NCBI RefSeq assembly: GCF_030824435.1
Contig: NZ_JAVBXS010000008.1
Coordinates: forward strand, 26,492 to 90,491
Source: Rheinheimera sp.
Lineage (GTDB): Bacteria > Pseudomonadota > Gammaproteobacteria > Enterobacterales > Alteromonadaceae
Direction: 5' to 3'
Length of the DNA: 64,000 bases
Shown here: piece after piece, positions 46,733 to 56,993 of the stretch
Layout: the number at the start of each line of letters is the position of its first letter
Numbering within the stretch: the first letter of the stretch is position 1
Program-made: the position numbers and the translations under genes
The notes under the pieces: generated by a model
What the model saw: only the letters and a program-made list of their open reading frames with translations
Told to the model about the DNA's origin: nothing
Databases searched by the model: none

Positions 46733-47332
46733 TTATACCACCGCCAATTTCAGCGCTATACCTGCCAAAGTTAGTGCCACCAGCGCATCAAATACCCGCC
46801 AGCGTTTTGGGGAGCTCAGCACAGTTTTAAGCTTGGGGGCCAAAGCGGTCAGGCTGCTAAACCAGATAAAAGATGCCAGACAAGCGCCAACCGTAAACCA
46901 GCCCGGTTGTGGCTGCAAAGTACCAACACCACCAATCAGCACCACAGTGTCCAGATACACATGAGGGTTAAGCAAAGTGATAGCAAGCGCTGTGAGCGCG
47001 GTTTTTGGCCAGGGCTGCACCTGCACTTGTTGTTTTGCCAGTAAACCTTGGCTGCCTTGCCAGGCACGGCGGGCGGCGCCATAAGCCAACCACAACAACA
47101 TCAACACCCCACACCAGGTGAGCACCGGCACCAGCGGTGGCATTATTTGTTGTAACCACTGCACACTGTAAACGCCGGTGATAATCAGCAGCGCATCGCA
47201 GCTGATACATACCAGCGCTATTACTAGCCGGTTGGCGCCGGCCATACTCTGGCTCAGTACCCAAATATTCTGCGCGCCAATGGCCACAATTAAACTCAGG
47301 CCCACGGTAAAACCGGTAAAAAATGACAACAT
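46733..47332 (-). CDS. argO: LysE/ArgO-family amino acid exporter
   Basis: Inner-membrane exporter of basic amino acids, probably arginine. 199 residues with about six membrane helices. Family features: the N-terminal GFTVGLSLIVAIGAQNIWVLSQ, the central ITLLNPHVYLDTVVLIGGVG and the C-terminal VFDALVALTLAGIALKL. Divergent from a LysR regulator of the ArgP type across 196 bases, the same pairing as argO and argP in E. coli functionally, where ArgP activates argO. Confidence 0.9.
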   Translation of the reverse strand: MLSFFTGFTVGLSLIVAIGAQNIWVLSQSMAGANRLVIALVCISCDALLIITGVYSVQWLQQIMPPLVPVLTWCGVLMLLWLAYGAARRAWQGSQGLLAKQQVQVQPWPKTALTALAITLLNPHVYLDTVVLIGGVGTLQPQPGWFTVGACLASFIWFSSLTALAPKLKTVLSSPKRWRVFDALVALTLAGIALKLAVV

Positions 47333-47528
47333 AGGGTGTTCCTCAAAAAAGCCGTGGGCAAAGCAAAGCTGATATCGGGGTGAAAAGTCGTAGCGGCAAC
47401 TGCAGCAAAAGCTGCGATTGGCTAGCTAAAAGCCAGTTTCAGCTCTGTCAGTCAACTCTGGTCAGAGTGTAAAGAACCGCACTACAATGAATCCAACGAA
47501 TAATTTTTATCCTGCATGAGTTTTAATC

Positions 47529-48401
47529 ATGATTGATTATCGGCTGTTACAAGCTTTGGCGGCAGTGATTGAACAACAGGGTTTTGAAAAAGCGGCGCAG
47601 CAGTTGTGTTTAACCCAGTCGGCTATTAGCCGGCGAATTAAACAGTTGGAAGCTTTATTGGGCCAGCCGGTATTGCTGCGCACCTCGCCACCTGTTGCTA
47701 CTGTGGCAGGGCAACGTTTGCTGAATCATCTGCAACAAGTGCGGCAAATGGAAGCGGCGCTTGGGCTTACCGACGACCCGGAGCATTTAGTAGTGCGGTT
47801 GGCGACTAATGCCGATTCTTTGGCAACCTGGTTGCCACAGGCTTTGGTGCTACCGGACCACCCCGGTGTGCAGTTTGATTTAGTGGTTGAAGATCAATCT
47901 GTTGGCTTAAAGCGCATGAAGCAGGGCGACGTGATGGCCTGTGTTTGTGACGCTGCCCAGCCAGTGAATGGTGGTGCAGTGTTGTATCTGGGTGCGCTGC
48001 GGTATAGGGCTGTAGCAAGTTTGGATTTTGTGAAAAGGCATCAGCTTGAGCAAAACCTGCCGGCCAAAATAGCGGCTTTGCCTTGTATGGTGTTTAGTCA
48101 GCATGATCAGCTGCAACATCAGTATCTGGCCGATATTGCCGGCGCCACACCACAGCGGGTGCATTTATGCCCATCTTCTGAAGGTTTTGTCCGAGCTGTG
48201 CTGGCGGGTTTAGGCTTTGGTTTATTGCCAGAGCTGCAAAGCCAACATTTGTTGGATTCAAGGCAACTTATTGATTTATCGCCCGGTTATTTTCTGGATA
48301 CCCCTTTGTATTGGCATTATTGGCAAAGTGAAAGCCCGCTGCTGCAACTGTTGCGACAGCGGGTAGAGCAGACGGCTAAACAGTATTTAGTACAAACCTA
48401 A
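47529..48401 (+). CDS. argP: LysR-family regulator of the ArgP type
   Basis: 290 residues. The N-terminal helix-turn-helix MIDYRLLQALAAVIEQQGFEKAAQQLCLTQSAISRRIKQLEALLGQPVLLRT matches ArgP (IciA), particularly GFEKAAQQLCLTQSAIS; the remainder is a LysR effector-binding fold. ArgP senses lysine/arginine and activates argO, encoded divergently here. In E. coli the protein was also reported to bind oriC 13-mers. The 196-base divergent region should hold its operator. Confidence 0.88.
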   Translation: MIDYRLLQALAAVIEQQGFEKAAQQLCLTQSAISRRIKQLEALLGQPVLLRTSPPVATVAGQRLLNHLQQVRQMEAALGLTDDPEHLVVRLATNADSLATWLPQALVLPDHPGVQFDLVVEDQSVGLKRMKQGDVMACVCDAAQPVNGGAVLYLGALRYRAVASLDFVKRHQLEQNLPAKIAALPCMVFSQHDQLQHQYLADIAGATPQRVHLCPSSEGFVRAVLAGLGFGLLPELQSQHLLDSRQLIDLSPGYFLDTPLYWHYWQSESPLLQLLRQRVEQTAKQYLVQT

Positions 48402-48501
48402 CATATTGACTGATATGATAATTACGACGTTGCCAATGGTAGTTTGAGCTTTTGCCATCAGCAAAACTGGTTGGGAAAAGGTGCATAGGAAAAGCATAAA
48501 A

Positions 48502-49056
48502 ATGGCAGATTTTGTATTACAGCCGCTGTTAACCGGTACACAAATCAGTTTGTTACCGCTGCAAGCCGATGATTTTGAGGCCTTATACCTTGCCGCCAGC
48601 GACCCTTTGATTTGGCAGCTACACCCAGAACCCAATCGTTATCAGCGGGAGGTATTTCAGCGTTTTTTCGACAGCGGCATAGCCTCCGGCAGCGCTTTTA
48701 AGGTGATTGATAACCAAAGTGGTTTAGTCATTGGCTCCAGCCGTTATTACGATATCAATTTGCCAGAACGTGAACTGGCGATAGGTTATAGCTTTTTAGC
48801 GCGCAGCCATTGGGGCGGGGTTGTGAATGGTGAAATGAAACAACTGATGCTGCAACATGCTTTTTTGCATGTCGATAAAGTCTGGTTGCATATTGGTGCA
48901 GACAATATCCGTTCGCGTCGTGCCGTCGAGAAAATTGGTGGGGTATTTTCGCATCAGGTCGAAGATATCAATGCGGCCGGTGAAACCGAATATAAAGTGC
49001 ATTATTACCTGACGCCGGCTTTGTATCAGGCTGCCGTGTCAGCTGCTGCAACATAA
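48502..49056 (+). CDS. GNAT family N-acetyltransferase (RimJ/RimL type)
   Basis: 184 residues from ATG at 48502; a GTG at 48481 would add seven. The fold is shown by ISLLPLQADDFEALYLAASDPLIWQLHP at the N-terminus, the FKVIDNQSGLVIGSSRYYDI strand pair, the acetyl-CoA region RSHWGGVVNGEMKQLML and VWLHIGADNIRSRRAVEKIGG. Substrate unknown; this type often modifies protein N-termini or small molecules. A bidirectional terminator follows. Confidence 0.88.
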   Translation: MADFVLQPLLTGTQISLLPLQADDFEALYLAASDPLIWQLHPEPNRYQREVFQRFFDSGIASGSAFKVIDNQSGLVIGSSRYYDINLPERELAIGYSFLARSHWGGVVNGEMKQLMLQHAFLHVDKVWLHIGADNIRSRRAVEKIGGVFSHQVEDINAAGETEYKVHYYLTPALYQAAVSAAAT

Positions 49057-49117
49057 CCATGTTTTGTTACAGCCATTTAGCTGCTAAATACCGGAACAAG
49101 CATGAGCCAACAGCAAT

Positions 49118-49162
49118 AAAAAATGCCGGATTAAACATTAGTTTTAACCCGGCATTAAAATT
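49118..49162. terminator. Bidirectional terminator between GNAT gene and trkA
   Basis: AATGCCGG / CCGGCATT at the base extended by TTAAA / TTTTAA, with A and T runs on the two sides, between convergent genes. Confidence 0.85.
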
Positions 49163-49182
49163 TAAATATTGTTTTAAAACAA

Positions 49183-50559
49183 CTAGATAAAAATAGCGCT
49201 AACCTGGAACAAACGTTCCACTTCACCAATAAACTTTTTATCAACCAAAAACAAAATTACATGGTCGTCGGTTTCAATCACTGTGGCGTCGTGACCAATC
49301 ATCACTTCATCACCGCGCACTATGGCGCCAATGGTGCAGCCTGGCGGCAGTTTAATTTTGCCGATGGCCTGACCTACAACTTTTGACGTGGTTTTATCAC
49401 CATGCGCTATCGCTTCAATAGCTTCAGCGGCGCCACGGCGTAAGGAATACACATTCACAATGTCACCACGACGCACGTGGGTTAACAAGGCCGAGATAGT
49501 GGCTTGTTGTGGCGACACCGCTATATCTACTTCACCACCTTGCAGCAAATCTACATAAGCGCCGCGTTTAATCAGCACCATGGTTTTTTGTGCGCCCATC
49601 CGTTTGGCCAGCATGGCCGACATAATGTTGGCTTCGTCGTCGTTGGTGACAGCTAAAAACACGTCAACCTGATCGATGTTTTCTTCCTGCAACAACTCAG
49701 GGTCGGACGCATCACCGGCATACACCACAGTGTTTTCCAGGGTGCTGGATAAATATTCGGCGCGCTCTTTGCTGCGTTCTATCAGCTTCACACTATGAGT
49801 TTTTTCTAAAGCTTTGGCCAAGCCAAAACCCACGTTACCACCGCCGGCAATCATAATGCGCCTGTAGCTGTTTTCCAGCTTTTGCAGTTCGCTCATCACA
49901 GCGCGGATATGTTTGGTGGCCGCGACAAAAAACACTTCGTCGTCGGCTTCAATAATAGTGGTGCCTATAGGTTTAATGGCATGACCACGACGGTAGATAG
50001 CCGCCACCCGGGCATCAATATGTGGCATATGTTCACGCAGCGTGGAAAGTGCATGACCTACCAGCAAACCACCATAATAAGCTTTAACCGCCACTAAACT
50101 GACTTTGCCACCGGCAAATTCCACTACCTGCAAGGCGCCCGGGTAGTCGATTAAACGGCGGATATAGTCGGTCACCAGAGTTTCAGGCGCAATAAAGTGG
50201 TCGACCGGCATATCGTCTTTATTAAACAACTGGTCACGGTATTTGATGTATTGGTTGGTACGAATACGCGCCACTTTGGTTGGCGTATTAAAAATACTGT
50301 AAGCCACCTGGCAAGCGACAATATTCACTTCATCGCTGTTGGTGACCGCAATAATCATATCGGCGTCTTCAGCACCGGCCTTTTTTAAGATATCCGGATG
50401 AGCGCTGTGGCCATGCACTACCTGCAAATCAAATTTATCCTGCAATGCCCGCAGTTTTTCGGCGTTGATATCCACCACAGTAATATCGTTTTCTTCACCG
50501 ACCAGGTTTTCCGCCAAAGTGGCTCCAACCTGACCAGCGCCCAGAATGATAATTTTCAT
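49183..50559 (-). CDS. trkA: Trk potassium uptake system NAD-binding protein TrkA
   Basis: Cytoplasmic regulatory subunit of the TrkH/TrkG potassium channel. 458 residues, as in E. coli, in two RCK halves: first Rossmann loop [20 protein letters not shown], second [19 protein letters not shown] near residue 233, each followed by a TrkA-C domain. It starts inside the last codons of rsmB (four-base overlap), the last gene of def-fmt-rsmB-trkA. Confidence 0.98.
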   Translation of the reverse strand: MKIIILGAGQVGATLAENLVGEENDITVVDINAEKLRALQDKFDLQVVHGHSAHPDILKKAGAEDADMIIAVTNSDEVNIVACQVAYSIFNTPTKVARIRTNQYIKYRDQLFNKDDMPVDHFIAPETLVTDYIRRLIDYPGALQVVEFAGGKVSLVAVKAYYGGLLVGHALSTLREHMPHIDARVAAIYRRGHAIKPIGTTIIEADDEVFFVAATKHIRAVMSELQKLENSYRRIMIAGGGNVGFGLAKALEKTHSVKLIERSKERAEYLSSTLENTVVYAGDASDPELLQEENIDQVDVFLAVTNDDEANIMSAMLAKRMGAQKTMVLIKRGAYVDLLQGGEVDIAVSPQQATISALLTHVRRGDIVNVYSLRRGAAEAIEAIAHGDKTTSKVVGQAIGKIKLPPGCTIGAIVRGDEVMIGHDATVIETDDHVILFLVDKKFIGEVERLFQVSAIFI

Positions 50560-51857
50560 CCATTTGCCTTTTTGCTGAGTTTTGCGTAGAAAAAGCCATC
50601 TGCCTGTTGTTCGCCCGGCAGAATTTGCATTTGACTGTTGTTGATACCGGCACCTAAAGCCACAGCTTCGGCGTCAGAGTGGTGCGCCAGGAACTGACTG
50701 ATTTGTAATTGGTTTTCCGCTGGCAATACACTACAAGTGGCATATAACAGCGTGCCGCCCGGTTTTAATAACGGCCAGATCTGGATCAGAATTTGTTGTT
50801 GTAAGGTGGCAAGCGCTTGAATATCAGCGGCTTTTCGAAGCCAGCGGATATCCGGATGGCGGCGGATCACGCCGGTAGCCGAGCAGGGCACATCCAGCAA
50901 AATGCGGTCAAACTGCTGGCCATCACACCATTGGCGTGGGGTGGCGGCGTCCGCGGCTTTGATCTCAGCCTGATGGCCAAGGCGCGCCAGATTGTCGCGC
51001 ACTCTGTCCAGCCGTTTGGCGTCTTTATCCAGTGCCAATACCTGAGCCTTTGGCGCAATTTCCAGGATATGACCGGTTTTGCCACCCGGGGCGCAACAGG
51101 CATCCAAAATATGTTCGCCGTTTTCCGGCGCCAGAAAAACAGCGGCATATTGGGCCGCTAAATCCTGTACTGCAAACCAGCCATCCAGATAACCGGGCAG
51201 CAGCACTACATCAGTGGCATGAGCCAGTAAAATAGCTTGTGGCAAAGTGGGTTCTGGTTGGCTGAACTCTATGCCTTCAGCCGTTAACGCCTGACAAAAT
51301 GCTTCAATGCTACAACGCTGCACATTCACCCTAAGCCAGAGTGGTGCTTTTTGCTGATTGGCCGCCAGAATTTGTTGCCACTGTTCCGGATAAGCATTCT
51401 GCAAAGACGTCACCAACCAGGATGGGTGGTTGGTTTGCACCGGCATAGGCGCCTGACTGACATCAAACAGCTCTGGTTTACGTTGTACTGAACGCAGCAC
51501 ACCGTTAATTAGTTTGGTCATTGACTGACCTTTTAAATAACGGGCGGCTTCTACAGTTTCGCCCACTGCGGCGTGGTCTGGTATCCGTAAAAACTTCAGC
51601 TGATAAATACCGACATAAATTAAGAATTGCAGCGGTCTTAATTGTTTAATCAGTGGTTTTGCCATCAGCTGCTGGCAGACAAAATCCAGCAAAGGTAAAT
51701 GGCGCAGCACACCAAAACAAATTTCCTGCAACAAAGCTTTATCGGCCGGGTTATCAAATTGCAGCTGGGCTTTGGGCAATACATCAGACAAAGATTTGCC
51801 CTGGTCCACCACCTGATAACAACAAGTGGCGGCTACCGCTCGCAGGTTAGCGCTCAT
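50556..51857 (-). CDS. rsmB: 16S rRNA (cytosine967-C5)-methyltransferase
   Basis: Methylates C967 of 16S rRNA. 433 residues with an N-terminal NusB-like helical domain ([23 protein letters not shown]) and a C-terminal SAM domain showing [17 protein letters not shown], the DAA and [18 protein letters not shown] segment and the catalytic-cysteine region [15 protein letters not shown]. Overlaps fmt and trkA by four bases on each side. Confidence 0.97.
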   Translation of the reverse strand: MSANLRAVAATCCYQVVDQGKSLSDVLPKAQLQFDNPADKALLQEICFGVLRHLPLLDFVCQQLMAKPLIKQLRPLQFLIYVGIYQLKFLRIPDHAAVGETVEAARYLKGQSMTKLINGVLRSVQRKPELFDVSQAPMPVQTNHPSWLVTSLQNAYPEQWQQILAANQQKAPLWLRVNVQRCSIEAFCQALTAEGIEFSQPEPTLPQAILLAHATDVVLLPGYLDGWFAVQDLAAQYAAVFLAPENGEHILDACCAPGGKTGHILEIAPKAQVLALDKDAKRLDRVRDNLARLGHQAEIKAADAATPRQWCDGQQFDRILLDVPCSATGVIRRHPDIRWLRKAADIQALATLQQQILIQIWPLLKPGGTLLYATCSVLPAENQLQISQFLAHHSDAEAVALGAGINNSQMQILPGEQQADGFFYAKLSKKANG

Positions 51858-52807
51858 GCTGTAGCACCCAATTTTTGCCCAACAGGAAACCAGTCGGCGC
51901 GGCCATTAATAAAATCGGCCACTGCCATGGCTTTTTTACCTGGTGGTTGTAACTGCTCAAGCACTAAAGCGCCTTCACTGGTGGCAATCACAATGCCTTT
52001 TTTATCCACTTTCAGCACTGTGCCCGGCGTTGCTGTTTCTGTCAGAGGTTCAACCCTGGCTTGCCAGATTTTTAATTGCTGGTTGCCCAGTTGCAGGTAA
52101 CTCACCGGCCATGGATTAAAAGCACGGATCTCCCGCTCCAGTGCTGCTGCTGGTTTGGTAAAATCGAGTTGTGCTTCTTCTTTGCTGAGTTTTTCGGCGT
52201 AATTGGCTTGGCTATCGTCCTGCGCTACGGCTTGTTGTTGTAATGCAGGTAAATCCTTCAGGGCATCCAGCAAAGCCTGAGGGCCAATCTCAGCCAGTTT
52301 GTTGTACAGGCTGGCGGAAGTGTCGTTAGGTTCAATAGGTAAAGTGGCGATACTCAGCATAGCGCCGGTATCCAGGCCTTCGTCCATTTGCATAATGGTG
52401 ACGCCGGTTTGGGCATCACCTGCCCATAAAGCCCGTTGAATAGGGGCAGCACCACGCCAGCGCGGCAACAAAGAACCATGCACATTAATACAACCCAGTT
52501 TAGGGGTATTCAGCACCACAGCAGGTAAAATCAGGCCATAAGCCACCACCACCATCAGGTCGGCATTTAAGGCAGCAAGCTCGGCCTGTGCTTTGGCTTT
52601 TTTCAGTGACTTGGGCTGATAGACCGGAATATCCTGTTGCAGCGCCAGCTGTTTGACCGGACTGGCTTGTAGCTGCTGACCACGACCAGCGGGTCTGTCC
52701 GGCTGGCTGTAGACTGCAACCACTTCGTGTTCTGAATTCAGCAAAGCCTGTAAATGGCGGGCGGCAAAATCCGGCGTACCGGCAAAAATAATGCGTAATG
52801 GAGTCAC
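51854..52807 (-). CDS. fmt: Methionyl-tRNA formyltransferase
   Basis: Formylates initiator Met-tRNA. 317 residues. Start GTG at 52805-52807, giving [19 protein letters not shown], the usual beginning. The catalytic and folate-binding segment is [21 protein letters not shown], with [14 protein letters not shown] before it and [13 protein letters not shown] after it. 18 bases after def; the pair acts at opposite ends of the formyl-Met cycle. Confidence 0.98.
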   Translation of the reverse strand: MTPLRIIFAGTPDFAARHLQALLNSEHEVVAVYSQPDRPAGRGQQLQASPVKQLALQQDIPVYQPKSLKKAKAQAELAALNADLMVVVAYGLILPAVVLNTPKLGCINVHGSLLPRWRGAAPIQRALWAGDAQTGVTIMQMDEGLDTGAMLSIATLPIEPNDTSASLYNKLAEIGPQALLDALKDLPALQQQAVAQDDSQANYAEKLSKEEAQLDFTKPAAALEREIRAFNPWPVSYLQLGNQQLKIWQARVEPLTETATPGTVLKVDKKGIVIATSEGALVLEQLQPPGKKAMAVADFINGRADWFPVGQKLGATA

Positions 52808-52825
52808 TGTTATTCCTGTGATGGC

Positions 52826-53332
52826 TTAACGAGCCGCGTTGCGGGCTTCTTTTTCCAGCTTTTTCTTGATGCGGTCGCGTTTTAATGGCGACAGGTAATC
52901 AATAAAAAGTTTGCCGAGCAGGTGGTCCAGCTCATGTTGCAGGCAAATGGCCAATAAACCATCGGCGTTCAGTTCAAACCATTCACCTTCAAGGTTCTGC
53001 GCTTTTACTGTGACTTCAGCGGCGCGTTCCACGTTGGCGTAGCTTTGTGGTACCGACAAACAACCTTCTTCGTAAGTGGTGTCGCCACTTTTAGCGATAA
53101 TTTCCGGATTGATAAAAATTTGTGGCTGATCGCGGCTTTCAGAGACATCAATAACAACAACCCTCTGATGTACATTGACTTGTGTCGCGGCTAAGCCTAT
53201 ACCATTTTCATCATACATGGTGTCGAGCATATCAGCGACCAGCTGACGGGTTTGGGTTGTTATTTCAGCAACAGGTTTGGCAATAGTACGCAAACGCTCG
53301 TCGGGATAATGTAATACGGTTAAGACTGTCAT
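52826..53332 (-). CDS. def: Peptide deformylase
   Basis: Metal-dependent enzyme that removes the N-formyl group from new proteins. 168 residues. The three motifs are present: [19 protein letters not shown] (metal-binding Cys) and [12 protein letters not shown] (two His and the catalytic Glu). First gene of the def-fmt-rsmB-trkA operon; divergent from the LysM gene across 123 bases. Confidence 0.98.
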   Translation of the reverse strand: MTVLTVLHYPDERLRTIAKPVAEITTQTRQLVADMLDTMYDENGIGLAATQVNVHQRVVVIDVSESRDQPQIFINPEIIAKSGDTTYEEGCLSVPQSYANVERAAEVTVKAQNLEGEWFELNADGLLAICLQHELDHLLGKLFIDYLSPLKRDRIKKKLEKEARNAAR

Positions 53333-53455
53333 GGCACCTACAAAAATATGCTTTGTTTAAGTATCTGTGATATGGTCTAATTTTAGCCATTAATCAGCTG
53401 TATTAACAGCTTAGTCTGCAATAATTACCACAAGTTCGGGCTCAAGGAAGCTGGC

Positions 53456-54652
53456 ATGCTCAAAACAATAACAACCTCACTCGCCGCTTTGCTGCTTTGT
53501 TATACAAGTTTATCAACAGCGGAAGAATTAGTGCTCAAGGCTGACGCACCGAAAAATTATACTGTGAAGGAAGGTGATACGCTCTGGGATATTTCCGGTA
53601 TGTATTTGTCGCAACCCTGGTTGTGGCCACAGTTGTGGAAACTCAATCCACAGGTTGATAATCCGAACCTGATTTACCCTGGTGATGTATTGAGTTTAAC
53701 TTTTGACGCAGATGGCAACCCTGTGCTGGAAGTCAATGACGACAGCAAAGTGGTAAAAATCTCTCCTGACACCAGCGCCCCGGTAGCTGAGCCTGAAGTG
53801 ACGGCCAGCGAAGACAGCACCGCTATGAGCCGGCCTGAAGGTTATAAAAAACTGTCGCCGCAACAACGCAAAACAATGAAGTCGACCAAAGCAGTGACAA
53901 CCTTGCCACTGAAGATGATTCGGCCTTTCCTGACTTATGAACAAGCGCTCAGCGAAAGTGAAATTAACAAACTGCCTTATGTGTTAGGTGCCAACGATCA
54001 GATTAAAAATTCGATTAAAGAACATATTCTGTATGTGCGTGGTGAGCTTGAGTTAGGTGCCAGTTATGGTATCTACCGTCAGGGTAAAGCTTATATCGAC
54101 CCGCAAACTGAAGACTTATTGGGTTACGAAACCATTCTGGTCGCAACGGCTAAAGTTTTCCGGCCGGGCAGCAAAGAAAATAATGAGCCAGCTTCTGTGC
54201 AGGTTATCGATGTAAAACAAGAAATTCGTCAGGGTGACAAACTGTTACCTGCGGCCGAAGGTCAGTCCTTACCAGCGTTTTTTGTGATGAAAAAACCGGA
54301 AAAATCGATTGAAGGTGTCATTATCGACACCACTTCAGATCTGCGTGAATTTTCCAAGTGGGACATTGTTGTGCTGAACAAAGGGCTGATTGACGATGTT
54401 GCACCAGGCCATATGTTCTCAATTTACCGCAATTCACCTTCAGTGGTTGATACCAAACGGGGTCCGGTTTATCTGACCGACGCCAGCAAATATGAAAAGC
54501 TGACCGGTGGTATTGATGGTGAAGTGTTGCAAATGCCAAAAGAAAAAATCGGTAATCTGATGGTGTTTAAAGTGTCAGACCGCGTCAGTTTTGCCATTGT
54601 CACAGGAACCCGTCAGCCAATACGGGTTGGGGACTTAATAGGCGATATTTAA
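53456..54652 (+). CDS. Exported LysM domain protein
   Basis: 398 residues with a signal peptide (about 1-22, ending LSTAEE) and one LysM peptidoglycan-binding domain near residues 34-82 (NYTVKEGDTLWDISGMYL to LNPQVDNPNLIYPGDVL). The remaining 300 residues form a conserved but uncharacterised region. Genes of this type sit between def and dprA in many gammaproteobacteria. Probable envelope role; no catalytic motif seen. Confidence 0.88.
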   Translation: MLKTITTSLAALLLCYTSLSTAEELVLKADAPKNYTVKEGDTLWDISGMYLSQPWLWPQLWKLNPQVDNPNLIYPGDVLSLTFDADGNPVLEVNDDSKVVKISPDTSAPVAEPEVTASEDSTAMSRPEGYKKLSPQQRKTMKSTKAVTTLPLKMIRPFLTYEQALSESEINKLPYVLGANDQIKNSIKEHILYVRGELELGASYGIYRQGKAYIDPQTEDLLGYETILVATAKVFRPGSKENNEPASVQVIDVKQEIRQGDKLLPAAEGQSLPAFFVMKKPEKSIEGVIIDTTSDLREFSKWDIVVLNKGLIDDVAPGHMFSIYRNSPSVVDTKRGPVYLTDASKYEKLTGGIDGEVLQMPKEKIGNLMVFKVSDRVSFAIVTGTRQPIRVGDLIGDI

Positions 54653-54679
54653 CAGGCCAATACAGCCAGTGGGGGGATC

Positions 54680-55771
54680 ATGGATGATCTGCGCCAATGG
54701 CTGGCTCTGGCGTCGGTACCAGGCATGGATTTGCTGCGGTACCAACGTCTGATCCAGTCGATACCTTTTACCGAATTCTTCAGCGCCAGTCCGGCGCAAT
54801 TGCAAAGTTTTGGTCTCACTGAACTACAAAGCCAGATGTTGCTGGCGCCAGAGCACCAGCGTATCAACAACGCTTTGTGCTGGCTGGAACAACAGCCAAA
54901 CCGCCATTTTATTTCCTGCCTCGATCAGCGCTATCCAGCCTTATTAAAACAAATTAAACAGCCGCCCTTAGCACTTTTTGTCGAAGGTAACCCTGAAGCC
55001 CTAACAAAACCAAGTCTGGCGATGGTGGGCAGCCGGGAACCAACGCCAACAGGCCGGCAAATTGCATTTGAATTTGCCGCCGGGCTTTGTCGTGCCGGCC
55101 TTGGTATTGTCAGTGGTCTGGCCCGGGGTATTGACGGTTGTGCTCATCAGGGCGCGTTGTCAGTCAACGGCAGTACGGTGGCAGTGCTTGGTAATGGTTT
55201 GTCGCACATTTATCCAAAACAACATGCCAAATTAACGGCGCAGGTGCGGGAAAGTGGCGCCCTGGTGTCTGAATATCTGCCGGATGAAGAGCCACGCACT
55301 ATGTTTTTCCCATTGAGAAACCGTATTGTGGTGGGGCTCAGTCTGGGCACCCTGGTGGTGGAAGCGGCGGAAAAAAGCGGCTCTTTAATCAGCGCCAATT
55401 ATGCGGCTGAATACAGCAGGGAAGTGTTTGCGGTGCCTGGTTCTATTTTTAATCCAATGGCGGCCGGTTGCCATCAATTAATATTACAGGGTGCTAAATT
55501 AACCCGCTCAGTGGCCGATATCATAGAAGAGTTAGCGATTTTTCTGCCAACCAAACCAGCGAAAGGCGCAAAACGTAAAAATAATTGTCAGCAAGGCTTG
55601 TTCGAACACAGCTTGTTGGCTAACGTAGGAGATGAGGCGACTGCAATAGATGTTATTGCATCACGCGCTGGCATGGCGGTCGCTGACGTAACCATTATGC
55701 TGCTGGAGCTGGAATTGTCCGGTGAGGTGGCTGTAGTACCTGGTGGCTACATTCGAGTGAGGAGGGCCTGA
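54680..55771 (+). CDS. dprA: DNA processing protein DprA (Smf)
   Basis: Binds incoming single-stranded DNA and loads RecA during natural transformation; also present in non-competent species. 363 residues. The Rossmann-like core is visible: [77 protein letters not shown] and [17 protein letters not shown]; a C-terminal winged-helix-like domain follows ([17 protein letters not shown]). Start ATG behind a GGGGGG-type ribosome site; smg begins two bases after the stop. Confidence 0.96.
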   Translation: MDDLRQWLALASVPGMDLLRYQRLIQSIPFTEFFSASPAQLQSFGLTELQSQMLLAPEHQRINNALCWLEQQPNRHFISCLDQRYPALLKQIKQPPLALFVEGNPEALTKPSLAMVGSREPTPTGRQIAFEFAAGLCRAGLGIVSGLARGIDGCAHQGALSVNGSTVAVLGNGLSHIYPKQHAKLTAQVRESGALVSEYLPDEEPRTMFFPLRNRIVVGLSLGTLVVEAAEKSGSLISANYAAEYSREVFAVPGSIFNPMAAGCHQLILQGAKLTRSVADIIEELAIFLPTKPAKGAKRKNNCQQGLFEHSLLANVGDEATAIDVIASRAGMAVADVTIMLLELELSGEVAVVPGGYIRVRRA

Positions 55772-55773
55772 TT

Positions 55774-56247
55774 ATGTTTGATATCCTCGTCTACCTGTTC
55801 GAAAACTATATCCATAATGAATCAGAAATTTATGTAAATCAGGCCGATTTGACCCGCGAGCTGGTCAAAGCTGGTTTTCATGATGATGATATTTTTAAAG
55901 CCCTGCGCTGGCTGGAAAATCTGTCCAAGTTGCAGGAAAGCCATGTCAAACCTTACTTAACCAAAACCAATTCAACGGCAGTGCGTATTTTTACTGCTGA
56001 TGAGCAACGTAAGCTGGATGCGGAGTGCCGCGGATTCCTGCTGTTCCTTGAACAAATTAATGTGCTGGACTTACCAACCCGCGAAATGGTGTTAGACCGG
56101 GTGATGGATTTGGACAGTAAAGAAGTAAATCTGGAAGATTTAAAATGGGTGGTATTGATGGTGTTGTTTAACGCACCAGGCCATGAAACCGCTTATGCCC
56201 AGATGGAAGATTTAATTTTTGAAGAACCTACAGGGCCGCTGCATTAG
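55774..56247 (+). CDS. smg: Smg family protein (DUF494)
   Basis: 157 residues, as in E. coli Smg, beginning [18 protein letters not shown], with the conserved [12 protein letters not shown] segment and the [14 protein letters not shown] segment. Cellular role is not established. Coupled to dprA (GGAGGG ribosome site inside its end). Confidence 0.95.
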   Translation: MFDILVYLFENYIHNESEIYVNQADLTRELVKAGFHDDDIFKALRWLENLSKLQESHVKPYLTKTNSTAVRIFTADEQRKLDAECRGFLLFLEQINVLDLPTREMVLDRVMDLDSKEVNLEDLKWVVLMVLFNAPGHETAYAQMEDLIFEEPTGPLH

Positions 56248-56377
56248 CGGCCTTTTTCTACCCGGCTCTGACGTTCGTTGCGGCACAGCGTTGTGCATTT
56301 CAGCGCTATTGAATTGTCGCTACAGCAGCCTCGGACTATGCGATAATCCATTTATTCTGTTAGTCGGTTGCCACTGA

Positions 56378-56917
56378 ATGTCTGAAGCGCCATTATTTGC
56401 CATTCCTGAACACAAACAAATTTGCCCTTTATGCCAGCATGAACTGGTAATGAAGTCGGGCAAACACGGACCTTTTTTGGGTTGTAGCAATTATCCGGCC
56501 TGCGGTTATATTCAGAATTTACATCCACATGAAAGTACAGTAGTGAAGCTGCTGACGGACACACCTTGCCCCAGCTGTGGTTCACCGCTAGCGGTAAAAA
56601 ACGGCCGTTATGGCATGTTTATCGGTTGCAGTAACTTTCCGTCTTGTCATTTTATTGTGCATGAAGAAGCGCCTGAAGTGGCGGATGTTTCCTGTCCGCT
56701 CTGCCACAAAGGCAAGTTACTGGAGCGCACCAGCAAATTTGGCAAAACCTTTTATGGTTGTGATGGGTACCCGGTTTGCGATTTTGTGCTGAATCTCAAA
56801 CCTGTTGCCGGAACCTGCCGCCATTGTGGTTTTGCTTTGCTGGCTGAAAAGCCAACGGCTGCAGGAGTCAAACTGATTTGTGCCAGCAAAAAGTGCCAGT
56901 TGCCGCAGGCAGAATAG
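56378..56917 (+). CDS. yrdD: Topoisomerase-type zinc-finger protein YrdD
   Basis: 179 residues made of zinc ribbons like those at the C-terminus of DNA topoisomerase I, but no catalytic domain. Four cysteine clusters: CPLC...GCSNYPACGY, CPSCGS...GCSNFPSCHF, CPLCHKGKL...GCDGYPVCDF and CRHCGF...CASKKC. Same position (smg - yrdD - tsaC) as in E. coli. Probably binds DNA or RNA; role unknown. Confidence 0.93.
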   Translation: MSEAPLFAIPEHKQICPLCQHELVMKSGKHGPFLGCSNYPACGYIQNLHPHESTVVKLLTDTPCPSCGSPLAVKNGRYGMFIGCSNFPSCHFIVHEEAPEVADVSCPLCHKGKLLERTSKFGKTFYGCDGYPVCDFVLNLKPVAGTCRHCGFALLAEKPTAAGVKLICASKKCQLPQAE

Positions 56918-56942
56918 CGCCATTTGATAACAGCACGACATA

Positions 56943-56967
56943 AAAAAGGCCCTGTATGGGCCTTTTG
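56943..56967. terminator. Bidirectional terminator between yrdD and purK
   Basis: AAAAGGCCC / GGGCCTTTT stem with a short TGTAT loop, between convergent genes. Confidence 0.87.
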
Positions 56968-56993
56968 CTATTTTGAGTGTGGAAAGAGCAAAG

